Counted from the first letter of the stretch, positions 46,052 to 56,797 are shown. The stretch is 64,000 nt of DNA from Blastopirellula sediminis (GCF_020966755.1 NZ_JAJKFT010000010.1:3628481-3692480), one strand, 5' to 3'. The notes: a model not told the origin generated them from the sequence alone. Made by a program: numbers and translations.

Positions 46052-46085
46052 CAAAAAAGGACGACCAATTGGTCGTCCTTTTTTT
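46052..46085. terminator. bidirectional terminator between convergent genes
   Basis: 12-bp perfect stem (46057-46068 with 46069-46080, palindromic) flanked by an A-run and a T-run, so it should stop transcripts in both directions: the barrel gene (plus) and the lipid synthase gene (minus, ends 46103). Confidence 0.9.
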
Positions 46086-46102
46086 ATGCGCGAAGCGAAT
46101 CG

Positions 46103-49100
46103 CTACGCCCTGACGTTGGCTCCGCCGTTGCTCAGAAAGTCGGAGTCTTCGGTCCGGATCTCGTCGCACAGCTGACGCAGAATGTTGATCGTGCTGCGGA
46201 TCTGCGCCTCGGTATGCTCCGAGTTGATGAAGAACCGCAAGCGAGCCGCCGACTCGTCGACCGCCGGATAGATGATCGGGCGAACGTTGACTCCTTGCAG
46301 CAGCATCCGCTGGGCGACGAACATCGTCATCATCGAGTCCCCCAGGATCACCGGCACGATCGGCGTCTGGCGGCTGCGACCGGTGTCGAGCCCCGCCTGA
46401 CGAGCGACCCGCAGGAAGAACTCGGCGTTGCGATGCAAGGCCGAAACGCGCTGCGGCTCTTCGCCGAGGATCTTCAGCGCTTCGATCGCCGCGGCCGCAC
46501 TGGCCGGCGGCATGCCGACGCTGAACACAAAGCCCGGCGCCGTGTACTTCAGGTACTCAACCAGGTCGGCGCTGCCGGCGATGTAGCCGCCGCAGCTGCC
46601 CAGCGCCTTGCTGAGCGTTCCCATCCAGATGTCGACGTCCCCTGGCTCGATCTTAAAGTGCTCGGCGATGCCGCGACCTGTGGCGCCCATCGTGCCGATC
46701 GAGTGGGCCTCGTCGACCATCAGCCACGCTTTATGGCGCCGCTTGATCTCGATGAACCGGGGCAAGTCGGGGAAATCCCCTTCCATGCCGAACACCCCTT
46801 CGGTCACGATCAGCACGCGGCGATAGTCGCGGCGAATGTCGTGCAGGATATGGTCGAGCTCTTCCCAGTCGTTGTGCGGGAAGGGACGACGACGTGCGCC
46901 GCTAAGGCTGGCGCCTTGAATGATGCTGTTGTGAGCCAGCGAGTCATGCAGCACCAGGTCGCCGGTTCGCACCAGATGGCCGATCGTCGTTTCGTTGGTC
47001 GCATGTCCGCCGAGCATCGCCACGGCGGCGTCGACGCCGATCCAATTGGCGATCGCTTGCTCTAGTTCGGCGTGAATCGGACGTTCGCCAGAGACCAGAC
47101 GGCTGGCCGAAACGCTGGTTCCGTATTGGTCGATCGCCTGCTTGGCCGCTTCGCAAACGCGCGGATGCTGCGCGAGTCCAAGGTAGTTGTAGCCGGCGAA
47201 GTTCACCAGCTCGGCGCCGTCGATCGACGTCATGCTGCCGGTCGATTTGTCGTGCGACTGGAAGTAGGGATTCGGCATCCCGAGCGATTCAAGCTCGTCG
47301 GCGGTCTGCTTCACCTGGCGATATTCAGGAAGCGCGGCGAAGCTGTACATTTCGGCCGGAACGTCGTCCGCGACCGCCTGCGGGCGAGGTTCACCGCCTA
47401 GATAGATTTCGACCGCTTCGGTCACTTCGCGGCAGGTCTTCAACGTCGGCAGGATATGATCCGGGAACTGGACGCCATACGCGTCTTCGATTGACGCGAT
47501 GATCTCCATTCGCTCCAGCGAATCGAGTCCCAGAGACAGCAGGTCGGTGTTCATTTCCAAGTTGGTAGCGCGCTCTTTGGCGACCGCATGGATCTTTTCC
47601 ATGACCAGCTTGGTAGTGCGATCTCGCAGTTCCGGATCGGAGACGGCGAGCCCTTCAGCGTCGGCTCGGGCCAATTCGAGTTGCGAGCGACGGAGTCGAA
47701 CCTTGCGGACTTCGTCGAGCATCTGGGATTCGTCCCAGCTGACCCAGCGATCGACGATCGCCAAGACGTTTTGCATGAAGTGATTGCGGCACGCGTGACG
47801 CTGAATCTTGCCGCTGGAGGTCTTGGGGATCGACCCGCGGCGGATCAGCGCGACGCCGTCGACCGCCATCTCGTGCTCGAGCGCAACTTCCTTCCGAATC
47901 GCGCTGATGACCTCGGCGTACTCTTTCTGACGCAGGCGGGGCGCTTCGACGACGATCACCAGGCGTTCTTTGCCGGCGATCTCGGCCGAGAAAGCGGCGG
48001 CCGTCGAATTCTCGAGGTGCTCATGCGCCGCACAAACGGTCGCTTCGATATCCTGCGGATAGCGGTTGACCCCGCGGACGATAATCAGGTCTTTCAGACG
48101 ACCGGTGACGAAGAGTTCGCCATCCTTCAGAAAGCCCAAGTCGCCGGTTCGCAGGTAAGGTCCCGCCTTGGTGTCGGCCAGATGCGCGCGGAAGCAACGC
48201 TCCGTATCTTCTTCGTTGCGCCAGTAGCCTTTGGCGACGCTCGGGCCGGAAATCCAGATTTCGCCCACCTTGTTCGCCGGCTGCTGCGTCAGCGAATCGG
48301 GGTCGACAATCAGAATCTCTTGGTCGGGGAGGCAGTTACCGCAACCGACGATCGGCCGAGCGCCAGCTTCATCCGGATCGCAGTCGATGACGACCCCTTG
48401 ATCGAGCACGTCCCCATCGACCGTCAGAACGACCGGCGGGCTCTTTTTCAAACCGCCGGAGATGATCAGCGTCGCTTCGGCCATGCCATAGCAAGGATAG
48501 AACGCTTCGCGGCGGAAGCCGCATGGTTCAAACGCTTCGGTAAAGCGATCGAGCGTCTCCGGCTTGATCGGTTCGGCGCCGTTGAACGCCAGTTCCCAGC
48601 TCGACAGGTCGAGCTTCTCGCGCTGCTCCGGCGTGATCTTGTTCACGCACAGTTCGTAGGCGAAATTCGGTCCGCCGCTGATCGTCGCCTGGCTTTTCGA
48701 GATTGCACGCAGCCAGCGATACGGCTGCTGCAAGAAAGCCATCGGCGACATCAATGTGGTCGGGTGACCGATCTGCATCGGCTGCAAGACGCCGCCGATC
48801 AACCCCATGTCGTGATACATCGGCAGCCAGAAGACGGCTCGCACGCTGCGCGTATGTTCGAACGCGTACGAGATGAGGGCCGAGTTGTGCATCATGTTGC
48901 TGTGCGACAACATGACCCCTTTCGGCGTGCCGGTCGAACCGGAGGTGTACTGCAAAAAGGCGAGCGTCCTGTCGTCAATGTCCGGCATCCGCCACTTTTC
49001 GGGATCGGCCAACTGCGGACCGTCGGTCGCGAGCCACTCGATCTGCTTCAGGTGGGGCGTCTCGTCCAGCATCGGCGTGACGCGGTCGAGCACGTCGCTG

Positions 49101-49477
49101 GTCGTCAGCGCGATCTTCGCTTCGGCGTCGTCGGCGATCGCTTGAATCCGCACCATGTTGCGGTTGCGGCGCGGCGGATAGGCCGGCACGGCCACAGCGC
49201 CGGCGTACAAGCAGGCGTAAAAGGCGATGATGAAATCGAGCCCCGGCGGGAAGAGCAGCAGGGCTCGTTCGCCGTGCATGTTCTTTGCCTGCAAGCGTGC
49301 AGCCAAAGCGCGAGCCGCTTGATCGAGCTGCGCGTAGGTCAGTTCGAGCTTCTCGTCTTCCCCGTCTACGAGATAGGTATAAGCCAGGTGCGGGCCCTGA
49401 TGTTCCGCCCGATACCGCAGTCGATCAACGACGGTCGATGTTGGGGGGGAAAACGAACCAGCAGATTCGGTTGTCAC
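46103..49477 (-). CDS. fused fatty acyl-AMP ligase / ACP / alpha-oxoamine synthase
   Basis: A 1124-residue three-domain enzyme. Residues 1-590 are a fatty acyl-AMP ligase: YTSGSTGTPKG at 177-187, YGMAE at 330-334, TGRLKDLIIVRG at 458-469 and catalytic Lys557 (TSSGKIQR). Residues 620-695 are an acyl carrier protein with the phosphopantetheine Ser653 in GLDSLE. Residues about 735-1124 are a PLP alpha-oxoamine synthase (serine palmitoyltransferase/KAPA-synthase type), with DEAHS at 922-926 and PLP Lys957 in GTLSKALG. The layout implies acyl activation, loading on the ACP and decarboxylative condensation with an amino acid. Start is a GTG at 49477. Confidence 0.9.
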   Translation of the reverse strand: MTTESAGSFSPPTSTVVDRLRYRAEHQGPHLAYTYLVDGEDEKLELTYAQLDQAARALAARLQAKNMHGERALLLFPPGLDFIIAFYACLYAGAVAVPAYPPRRNRNMVRIQAIADDAEAKIALTTSDVLDRVTPMLDETPHLKQIEWLATDGPQLADPEKWRMPDIDDRTLAFLQYTSGSTGTPKGVMLSHSNMMHNSALISYAFEHTRSVRAVFWLPMYHDMGLIGGVLQPMQIGHPTTLMSPMAFLQQPYRWLRAISKSQATISGGPNFAYELCVNKITPEQREKLDLSSWELAFNGAEPIKPETLDRFTEAFEPCGFRREAFYPCYGMAEATLIISGGLKKSPPVVLTVDGDVLDQGVVIDCDPDEAGARPIVGCGNCLPDQEILIVDPDSLTQQPANKVGEIWISGPSVAKGYWRNEEDTERCFRAHLADTKAGPYLRTGDLGFLKDGELFVTGRLKDLIIVRGVNRYPQDIEATVCAAHEHLENSTAAAFSAEIAGKERLVIVVEAPRLRQKEYAEVISAIRKEVALEHEMAVDGVALIRRGSIPKTSSGKIQRHACRNHFMQNVLAIVDRWVSWDESQMLDEVRKVRLRRSQLELARADAEGLAVSDPELRDRTTKLVMEKIHAVAKERATNLEMNTDLLSLGLDSLERMEIIASIEDAYGVQFPDHILPTLKTCREVTEAVEIYLGGEPRPQAVADDVPAEMYSFAALPEYRQVKQTADELESLGMPNPYFQSHDKSTGSMTSIDGAELVNFAGYNYLGLAQHPRVCEAAKQAIDQYGTSVSASRLVSGERPIHAELEQAIANWIGVDAAVAMLGGHATNETTIGHLVRTGDLVLHDSLAHNSIIQGASLSGARRRPFPHNDWEELDHILHDIRRDYRRVLIVTEGVFGMEGDFPDLPRFIEIKRRHKAWLMVDEAHSIGTMGATGRGIAEHFKIEPGDVDIWMGTLSKALGSCGGYIAGSADLVEYLKYTAPGFVFSVGMPPASAAAAIEALKILGEEPQRVSALHRNAEFFLRVARQAGLDTGRSRQTPIVPVILGDSMMTMFVAQRMLLQGVNVRPIIYPAVDESAARLRFFINSEHTEAQIRSTINILRQLCDEIRTEDSDFLSNGGANVRA

Positions 49478-49778
49478 GCGGCTATCGCCTCTGCAATTAG
49501 GGAAGGACTTCTTCTCAACGGCGCCCAGAATTGGCGCAGTGGGAGATATGGATTAGATCGGCGTATGGGACTTAACTGTTTTAACCAAGCTTCCCAACCT
49601 TACGGCCAGGGAGACTAGGTAGACTAAACCGGCATTTTATTGCATTTCGCGCCGCTGTCGAAGAAGCGGATCGCCGAATCGATCCCGGAAAGTTGATTTA
49701 ACCGGAAGAATTTTGCAAAAGCGGCCAGCTTTGCGCCAAAAGATATCGAGCTCTGTTCGTGTTTCCGAATTCGGCGGC
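49478..49778. other. gap upstream of the lipid synthase gene
   Basis: About 300 bp between the synthase start and the end of the small conserved gene (both minus). It holds a good sigma-70 promoter candidate at 49634-49661 and a roughly 150-base leader. Confidence 0.5.
49634..49661 (-). promoter_or_regulatory. sigma-70 promoter candidate of the lipid synthase gene
   Basis: On the minus strand TCGACA (49656-49661), a 16-base spacer and TAAAAT (49634-49639), each 5/6 to consensus. It points toward the synthase start 157 bases away. Confidence 0.4.
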
Positions 49779-50006
49779 CTACGCCCAGCTTAAGCCGCTC
49801 GCCTTTTGCATCCGCTTTTCGTAATCGCCGATCAGCCCGCCGATGATGTCCCACCCTTCCGGGCGTCGAACTTCGATGTCCCCTTGCTGATTGATGCGGA
49901 CGATCGTCGTTTCGCTGACGCCCGCCTTTTTCAGTTCGTCAGGGCTCATTTCGTCTTCGTGCAAAGCGCCGATCAGAGTGCCGCCAGTCATCTCGATGAA
50001 TTTCAT
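49779..50006 (-). CDS. small conserved protein, unknown
   Basis: A 75-residue acidic protein (MKFIEMTGGTLIGALHEDEM start; central QQGDIEVRRPEGWDIIGGLIG). No family is recognised. It could be a small cytoplasmic accessory protein. It lies upstream of the lipid synthase on the same strand, separated by 300 bp with its own promoter candidate, so a joint operon is unlikely. Confidence 0.5.
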   Translation of the reverse strand: MKFIEMTGGTLIGALHEDEMSPDELKKAGVSETTIVRINQQGDIEVRRPEGWDIIGGLIGDYEKRMQKASGLSWA

Positions 50007-50173
50007 AGAATCGCCAACTTCGCAACAGATAAGACCAATGGCGGCGCGACAGCGTCGCTCAATCCAATCGTATTATCCTCGATCAAAGACCAAAATCCAA
50101 GTCGGCGGGGCCCCGTAACCCGCTGGCGTGGCGATCTGCCGGAAGCCCCACGATTTTGCGGGTGAATCAATAA

Positions 50174-50203
50174 AAATAGCCTGCATCATGATGCAGGCTA
50201 TTT
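50174..50203 (-). terminator. terminator after the DUF1559 gene
   Basis: A perfect 30-base palindrome (15 + 15). On the minus strand it is followed by TTTATTG, and the DUF1559 gene ends at 50244. The palindrome is symmetric, so it may work both ways. Confidence 0.65.
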
Positions 50204-50243
50204 CCCGTCTTTGAGGGGTTCGGCGGAGAGAAAACTGGGCGGA

Positions 50244-51170
50244 CTACTGAAGCGAAACGACTTCGCCGCCGTTTCGCGTGCCGATTGCCGACAGGATGTT
50301 CGCCGCCGTGTTTTCGCTCACGAAGCGAACCGATCCGTCCATCTGGGCGAATTGGACGCCGCCAGGATGCTGGCTGCTGAAGCCAGCGTAACCGACTTCG
50401 CCGGTGTCGGGGCTGTTGAGCGGAATGCCGGTCGAGCCGCTGAACGCCGAGTGGCGGTCTTGCGAGTTCGGAATCCCGATGTACCAGTAATTGAGGTATT
50501 TGCTTTCCTCGGTCTTCTTGTGGTTCCAGCGTTCGCCGATGCCGACCGTGTTGCTGGTGCCGTCGGTAATGTCGGCGAAGCGAGTCGTAATGTTTCGTCG
50601 TAAGAAGGGACCGTTGAATCGGGCATGGTTGTCTGAGCCGTCGTCCATGTAGTGATTGTTCGTTCCATGGCTCGAGTTGTAACCGACGGTCCCTGAGGTG
50701 ACGACGCCGTAGTTGGCGCGATAGTGCGTAACCCCTTCCTGGGTGCTGGTGTTTGCATCCGGCGCCGACGGGCAGCGATAGGCTTCGATTTTGGTATTCA
50801 ACAAGTTTTGATTGTTGCCGCTGTCATTCCAAACGATGCCGAAGCCCATCCCTTGGATCTTGTCGTAGATGTTCCCTTGTTCGATCTGCGGCAGGATGAA
50901 GGCGCTCCAGAAGGTCGCTTGCTGACTGCCTGGCTGATCTTGATTCGCTTCTTTAACGCAGGTCGGAGGGAACGATTGGTAGGTGTCATGGTAGTTGTGC
51001 AGCGCCAAACCAAGTTGCTTCAGGTTGTTTTGGCATTGGCTGCGTCGAGCCGCTTCGCGGGCTTGTTGCACCGCCGGCAAGAGCAATGCGATGAGAACGC
51101 CGATGATGGCGATCACCACCAACAGTTCGACGAGCGTGAAGCCACGTCGCCGCAAGAAAGGAGTAGGCAT
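50244..51170 (-). CDS. DUF1559 prepilin-like protein
   Basis: A 308-residue protein with the prepilin-like start RRRGFTLVELLVVIAIIGVL (about 8-27), AREAARRSQCQNNLKQLG stretch and H-X9-DG motif (HPGGVQFAQMDG) near the C-terminus. The ATG at 51170 places the leader peptide; an upstream ATG is not needed. The small lipoprotein gene at 51226-51633 precedes it by 55 bp, the reverse order of the pair at 10.7-12.1 kb. Likely an exported pseudopilin. Confidence 0.9.
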   Translation of the reverse strand: MPTPFLRRRGFTLVELLVVIAIIGVLIALLLPAVQQAREAARRSQCQNNLKQLGLALHNYHDTYQSFPPTCVKEANQDQPGSQQATFWSAFILPQIEQGNIYDKIQGMGFGIVWNDSGNNQNLLNTKIEAYRCPSAPDANTSTQEGVTHYRANYGVVTSGTVGYNSSHGTNNHYMDDGSDNHARFNGPFLRRNITTRFADITDGTSNTVGIGERWNHKKTEESKYLNYWYIGIPNSQDRHSAFSGSTGIPLNSPDTGEVGYAGFSSQHPGGVQFAQMDGSVRFVSENTAANILSAIGTRNGGEVVSLQ

Positions 51171-51225
51171 AATGGAGGCTCCGAAATGGGACAACGAAAA
51201 TGAATGATGGATAAGTGGGATTCGG

Positions 51226-51633
51226 TTATTTGCCTTCAAGCTGAAGGATGATTTCGTTGGGCTCCGGCTTTACTTCGACAGTGAAGTCCGTCGGCAACTT
51301 TCCGGGCAGCTTTGCGCTCGGATCTTGCACCGAGACCGTAACGCGATGCGTTCCGGGAATCGCACCGTCGCCGCTTTCATACGTGGAGAGGGTGAACTTC
51401 CCTTCCGCATCGGTCGCGCCCCCGGCCACTTTGCCGGGCCGATCGCTCGAGCCGGCGGTCTTAATCGGCATCAGTTGGACGTAGACGTCGGCTACTGGCT
51501 TGCCGTTGAATTCGACGCGTCCTTCTACCGGGGCGACTTCCATATTGGTTGATTGGGCGCCGCAACCGACAAGGAGAAAGAGTGTTAGAAAAAAAGGAAG
51601 GGCAGCAAGAAGTAGAGGGGATTTCCGTGGCAT
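51226..51633 (-). CDS. small lipoprotein with carboxypeptidase-regulatory-like fold
   Basis: A 135-residue lipoprotein: lipobox LVGC (Cys about residue 24) after a hydrophobic stretch (PLLLAALPFFLTLFLLVG). The mature part has VEGRVEFNGKPVADVYVQLMP, TDAEGKFTLSTYESGDGAIPG and GTHRVTVSV strands, as in the lipoprotein at 10705-11118. It precedes the DUF1559 gene by 55 bp on the same strand, probably in one operon. Confidence 0.8.
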   Translation of the reverse strand: MPRKSPLLLAALPFFLTLFLLVGCGAQSTNMEVAPVEGRVEFNGKPVADVYVQLMPIKTAGSSDRPGKVAGGATDAEGKFTLSTYESGDGAIPGTHRVTVSVQDPSAKLPGKLPTDFTVEVKPEPNEIILQLEGK

Positions 51634-51974
51634 GAATGTCTCAGCGGCGATGTGGGATGAGTAATCGTTGGCGATCCTGTCGCCATAGCCACATTATAAA
51701 GCGGCGCTATGTCCAATTAACGGCAGTTTGCGGGCTAACGAATCAGAGTTAAGGAAAAAGTAGAGGTCAAATTTCTAATTTTTACGTGCCCCAGGTCCGC
51801 TCCTTTTACCTATCTATTTAGGGTGTTTATGTCGCCGCAAAGAGGTGCGAAGTTTCTGCAAAGAAACGGGCAATGGGTAGAGGTTTCGCGCAGCGCAAAA
51901 GAAGCGGACGCCGCGCCCGGTGCGCGGACCATCAGCGCAGAGTTCGGTATGAATCCGAGATAGAAACCGCCGCG
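51634..51974. other. gap between lipoprotein and rsmA genes
   Basis: About 340 bp. A TATAAT box on the minus strand (51693-51698) lies 60 bp upstream of the lipoprotein start; no good -35 is seen at 16-18 bases. No ORF. The first 130 bases should include the promoter of the lipoprotein/DUF1559 operon. Confidence 0.4.
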
Positions 51975-52889
51975 TTACTTGCCCAGCGACAGCAGCTTCT
52001 GGCGGAACATCTCGCTCATCGCCAAGACTTCGTCCGGCGTGAACTGCTCCGCGCGAGCGTCCGGCTGCAGGCCATTCTCCGCGATCACTTCATCGACCTG
52101 GCTCTTTTCGAGCCGATCTTTGAACGCGCTCATCAGCACGCTACGGAGAAACTTGCGGCGATGGAAGAAGATCGCCCGACTGAAGGTATGAAAGAACTCG
52201 AGATCCGGGATCCGACCGCGCAGCTCGTCGTCGACCACCAACTGCACAATCGCCGAATCAATCTTCGGCCGCGGCCAGAAGACGCTCGGCGGCAAGATGC
52301 GGACGATCTCGCAGCGACATTGCGACTGCAGCCAGACGCTCAGCGCGCCGTAGTCCTTGGTGCTCGGCTGCGCGATGATCCGTTCGGCCACTTCCTTCTG
52401 AATGGTCGCCGTCATCGAGTACGGAATGATCTCGGTCCGCAGCAGGTTCGAGATGATCGGCGTCGCGACGTTGTACGGCAGATTGGCCGAGAGTTTCAAA
52501 CGTCCGCCAGGGATCTCGGCGATCTTCTCTTTGATCGTCTCCATCACTTCCGGGCGAAACGCGTTCTTGTTCTTCAACACGTCGAACTGCAGCATCGTGA
52601 CGTTGTCGAACTCAAACAGCTCTTCCGACGCCAGCGTATGCAGATGCTCGTCGATTTCGACCGTGATCACATGTCCCGCTTCGGCAGCCATTCGCGTGGT
52701 GAGCGATCCGGTGCCGGTGCCGATTTCAAGGACGACGTCCTGCGGACCAAGGTCAGCCGAGCGAACGATCAGATCGAGGATGTTCATGTCGATCAGAAAG
52801 TTCTGCCCATGGCGCGACACCGGGCGAATGCCGACTTCGCGGAACCGTTTGGTCAGAAAGGAGATCGTTTGATTCTGAAATTTGGGCAT
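51975..52889 (-). CDS. rsmA: 16S rRNA adenine dimethyltransferase RsmA
   Basis: A 304-residue KsgA/RsmA, which dimethylates two adenines of the 16S 3' end. Methyltransferase motif I (LEIGTGTGSLTTRM, about 54-67) and motif IV (NLPYNV, about 138-143) are present, plus the PRPKIDSAIV stretch. Length is slightly over the usual 270-290 because of a longer C-terminus. It follows riboflavin synthase by 55 bp, so the two are probably cotranscribed. Confidence 0.93.
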   Translation of the reverse strand: MPKFQNQTISFLTKRFREVGIRPVSRHGQNFLIDMNILDLIVRSADLGPQDVVLEIGTGTGSLTTRMAAEAGHVITVEIDEHLHTLASEELFEFDNVTMLQFDVLKNKNAFRPEVMETIKEKIAEIPGGRLKLSANLPYNVATPIISNLLRTEIIPYSMTATIQKEVAERIIAQPSTKDYGALSVWLQSQCRCEIVRILPPSVFWPRPKIDSAIVQLVVDDELRGRIPDLEFFHTFSRAIFFHRRKFLRSVLMSAFKDRLEKSQVDEVIAENGLQPDARAEQFTPDEVLAMSEMFRQKLLSLGK

Positions 52890-52944
52890 GCGTCAGGCGA
52901 ACAAGTCGCCAGGTGAAAGTAAGGAAGAAAAAAGTTGCGTGTCG

Positions 52945-53544
52945 TTAGTTGGTCGCGGCGCCGCGGAGTTGTCGTTCGACATACTTGGCGAGCAAATCGG
53001 TTTCGATGTTCACCTCGTCGCCGGGCTGTCGTCCGCCGAGGGTGGTGACCGCCAAGGTATGCGGAATCAGGGCGACGCTGAATCGCTCATCTTCCACGTC
53101 GACCAGCGTCAGGCTCACCCCGTCGACCGCGACCGAACCTTTGGAAGCCATCTGTAGCGCCAACTCCGGCGCGACGCGGAACCAAAACTTCGACCATTCG
53201 GCGTCGTCGTGTCGCTCGTCGACCCGCCCTACCCCGTCGACATGCCCGGTCACGTAATGCCCCCCCAAACGGTCGCCGGCGCGGAGGGCTCGCTCTAAAT
53301 TGACCGGATCGCCGCCGGAGAGGCGGCCGAGGTTCGTCTTGCTGAGGGTTTCCTCCCCCGCCTCAAAGGCCAACTGGGAGCCGGAAATCTCGATCACGGT
53401 CAGGCAGCAGCCGTTAATCGCGACGCTGTCGCCGATCATGGCGCCGTCGGCGACCGGGCCGCACTCGACCAGCAGCAGGACCCCGGGCCCTTGTCGCGTG
53501 ATGGCGACGATCGAGCCGAGCGCTTCGACCAGTCCGGTAAACAT
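52945..53544 (-). CDS. ribE: riboflavin synthase, alpha subunit
   Basis: A 199-residue riboflavin synthase: two lumazine-binding repeats, the first beginning MFTGLVEALGSI (1-12), the second around residue 100 (GHYVTGHVDGVGRVDERH). GDSVAINGCCLTV (about 40-52) and KGSVAVDGVSLTLVDV (about 135-150) are repeat equivalents. It converts two lumazines to riboflavin. The ATG at 53544 (second in frame) gives the exact family start. It is divergent from enolase. Confidence 0.93.
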   Translation of the reverse strand: MFTGLVEALGSIVAITRQGPGVLLLVECGPVADGAMIGDSVAINGCCLTVIEISGSQLAFEAGEETLSKTNLGRLSGGDPVNLERALRAGDRLGGHYVTGHVDGVGRVDERHDDAEWSKFWFRVAPELALQMASKGSVAVDGVSLTLVDVEDERFSVALIPHTLAVTTLGGRQPGDEVNIETDLLAKYVERQLRGAATN

Positions 53545-55131
<1,587 letters not shown>

Positions 55132-55163
55132 TCTTCACGTCGCGAGCAATCGTGAAAAACGAA

Positions 55164-55195
55164 AAGGCGTCGGTCTAAGGACCGGCGTCTTTTTT
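55164..55195 (+). terminator. terminator of the enolase gene
   Basis: 12-bp stem (55164-55175 with 55180-55191, two G-U pairs), loop TAAG, followed by T residues. It lies just after the enolase stop. Confidence 0.85.
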
Positions 55196-55226
55196 CGTTT
55201 CTTGAAGTTCTAGAGCGCCGCACGCG

Positions 55227-55790
55227 CTAATTCACTGGGAGAGGCGCCGTACTAGGAATCGCAATGGGCTGTCCAGCGGTCGCATCGCGGCTTACTGGGC
55301 GAACGCGAATGATGAGCGACCGCGTTTCCGAAAGCTTAATCATCCGGCCTTTCGGCGGCTGTATCGCCGCCAGTTGCGGATCGAGTTCGGCGCCTTGCAG
55401 CGTCATTCGCACGTCGACCGAATCGTGGCGTACGATCGTAACGCCGGCGTCGTTTTCCACTTCCTCGCTCCGGCGGAGAGTCGCCTGCAATTGAAGCTGG
55501 CCGTTGGCGTTCGGGCGAAGGATTCCTGCCAGCCGCATGCCGGTTTCCAGCGGAGGCCCATCGAACTGCGGGTCGCGCGGTAGAATGCCCCCCGCATCGA
55601 TCGAAAACGGGACATTGGCCTTCGCATGCATCGCCGGCATCGCGAGATTCTCTGGTCGCTCGCTGGTTGGTGATGTTCCCGACAACTCGAGGTGAATCTC
55701 GTAGAACCCTTGGTGAGCGTCCGCCGCAGAAAGTTGCGCCGTCATGCAAGCAGCCAGAAAAACGGCCAAGGCGAATGGGAAGCGGATCAT
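55227..55790 (-). CDS. secreted protein, related to the next gene
   Basis: A 187-residue protein with a signal peptide (MIRFPFALAVFLAACMTA, cleavage near SAA), then a region similar in layout to the neighbouring protein: a long beta-rich stretch with FDGPPLETGMRLAGILRPNANGQLQLQATL and DSVDVRMTLQGAELD. The secretin-like 'GG' loop of its neighbour is present as IDAGGILPRDPQFDG. The ATG at 55790 places the signal peptide. Function unknown; possibly a diverged secretin-domain-like or envelope protein. Confidence 0.6.
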   Translation of the reverse strand: MIRFPFALAVFLAACMTAQLSAADAHQGFYEIHLELSGTSPTSERPENLAMPAMHAKANVPFSIDAGGILPRDPQFDGPPLETGMRLAGILRPNANGQLQLQATLRRSEEVENDAGVTIVRHDSVDVRMTLQGAELDPQLAAIQPPKGRMIKLSETRSLIIRVRPVSRDATAGQPIAIPSTAPLPVN

Positions 55791-55836
55791 CGGTGCATCC
55801 TTGCAAACGGGAACGGCGTAGGGCCTACGTAATCGC

Positions 55837-56328
55837 TTAGTTGGAACGAGCAGTTGCTGGCTCCGCCAACTGCGCGCGGATTTCCAGAATGCCATTCGAT
55901 TCAAACCGGATCTGCTTCGGACGTGCCAGCGGCAGCGGCATGCGGAATCGATAGACCGACCCGAACGTGGTCGTGACTTCGTTTTCTTCTTCCGGCGGCA
56001 GCGCCTCGCTCACTTCGATCGCCAGGTGGAGTTGCGTTTGCCCGTCGGCGCTTTCGCGAATGACCCCTTCGACCTGCGTTCCATAGAACAAGATCTCTCC
56101 GCCGAACTTGGGATCCGGCATGATTTCGCCTCCCGAGAGAAACGAAAACTTGCGTCCCGAAGTCGCCGCGATCGTCGGCGCGGCCAGAATGCGATCTTTG
56201 TTCGCAGCGTCGTCGGTCTCCAGCAGCCTCAGCTGGATAATGTATTGCTGCTGCGATCCCTGAGCGAGCAACGATGGAGGGATGGCTAGCATCCCGGTCA
56301 AACAAACGGCAAGCGAAAGCAAACGCAC
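55837..56328 (-). CDS. secreted protein with secretin-like segment
   Basis: A 163-residue protein with a signal peptide (MRLLSLAVCLTGMLAIPPSL, cleavage near LAQ). The mature part has a segment like the secretin domain (ILAAPTIAATSGRKFSFLSG then GEIMPDPKFGG, about 45-75), then beta strands. It shares layout with the protein at 55227-55790, 46 bp away, suggesting duplication. No partner genes of a type II/III secretion system are present. Confidence 0.6.
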   Translation of the reverse strand: MRLLSLAVCLTGMLAIPPSLLAQGSQQQYIIQLRLLETDDAANKDRILAAPTIAATSGRKFSFLSGGEIMPDPKFGGEILFYGTQVEGVIRESADGQTQLHLAIEVSEALPPEEENEVTTTFGSVYRFRMPLPLARPKQIRFESNGILEIRAQLAEPATARSN

Positions 56329-56458
56329 GGCGAGACTCCTTCCACATCAAGGGACGACGAAGCCGTCAGCGTAGGCAATTCGGCCCCCCAAGTCTGCGCC
56401 GATCGGGGCGCCTGCAATTTCGACCCGGTTTTGGCCTCCCCGTGTATAATCGAAACCT

Positions 56459-56797
56459 ATGGAAAAGCCGCAAACGCCGATCGCCGATTCCCCTTGGTTT
56501 TGGCTCTACCTCTTCGCCATGTGCGCCCTGGCCGGCGGCCTGGTGATGGCGCCGAAATATGGGGCGCGGCAAGCGACGCTTGAGAAACAGTACCAGGCTC
56601 GCCAGCGAGCCGAGCAGATCCGCCAAGGGGAAACGCCGCAGGGAGAGATCTCTTCGGCCGATAGCACCTTGATCGACCTGCGACCGATTTACCTGGTGCT
56701 GCTCGTCTTGGTGAGTGTCGGTTGGGCGCGGCTCTGGTGGACCCGCTGGGGAGCGAAATCGCGAAACGAAACGCCTGTAGAAGGAACGTCGACATGA
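56459..56797 (+). CDS. small membrane protein, unknown
   Basis: A 112-residue protein with two predicted spans (FWLYLFAMCALAGGLVMAP, about 14-32; IYLVLLVLVSVGWARLWW, about 78-95) and a hydrophilic middle with Gln/Arg (EKQYQARQRAEQIRQGE). Its stop overlaps the next gene's start by ATGA (56794-56797). No family is recognised. Confidence 0.6.
   Translation: MEKPQTPIADSPWFWLYLFAMCALAGGLVMAPKYGARQATLEKQYQARQRAEQIRQGETPQGEISSADSTLIDLRPIYLVLLVLVSVGWARLWWTRWGAKSRNETPVEGTST

Noticed and set aside
47588-49618. 676-residue ORF opposite the lipid synthase
   Set aside because: Antisense to a gene with three clear enzyme domains; composition is Arg/Asp/Val-rich as in other shadow frames.
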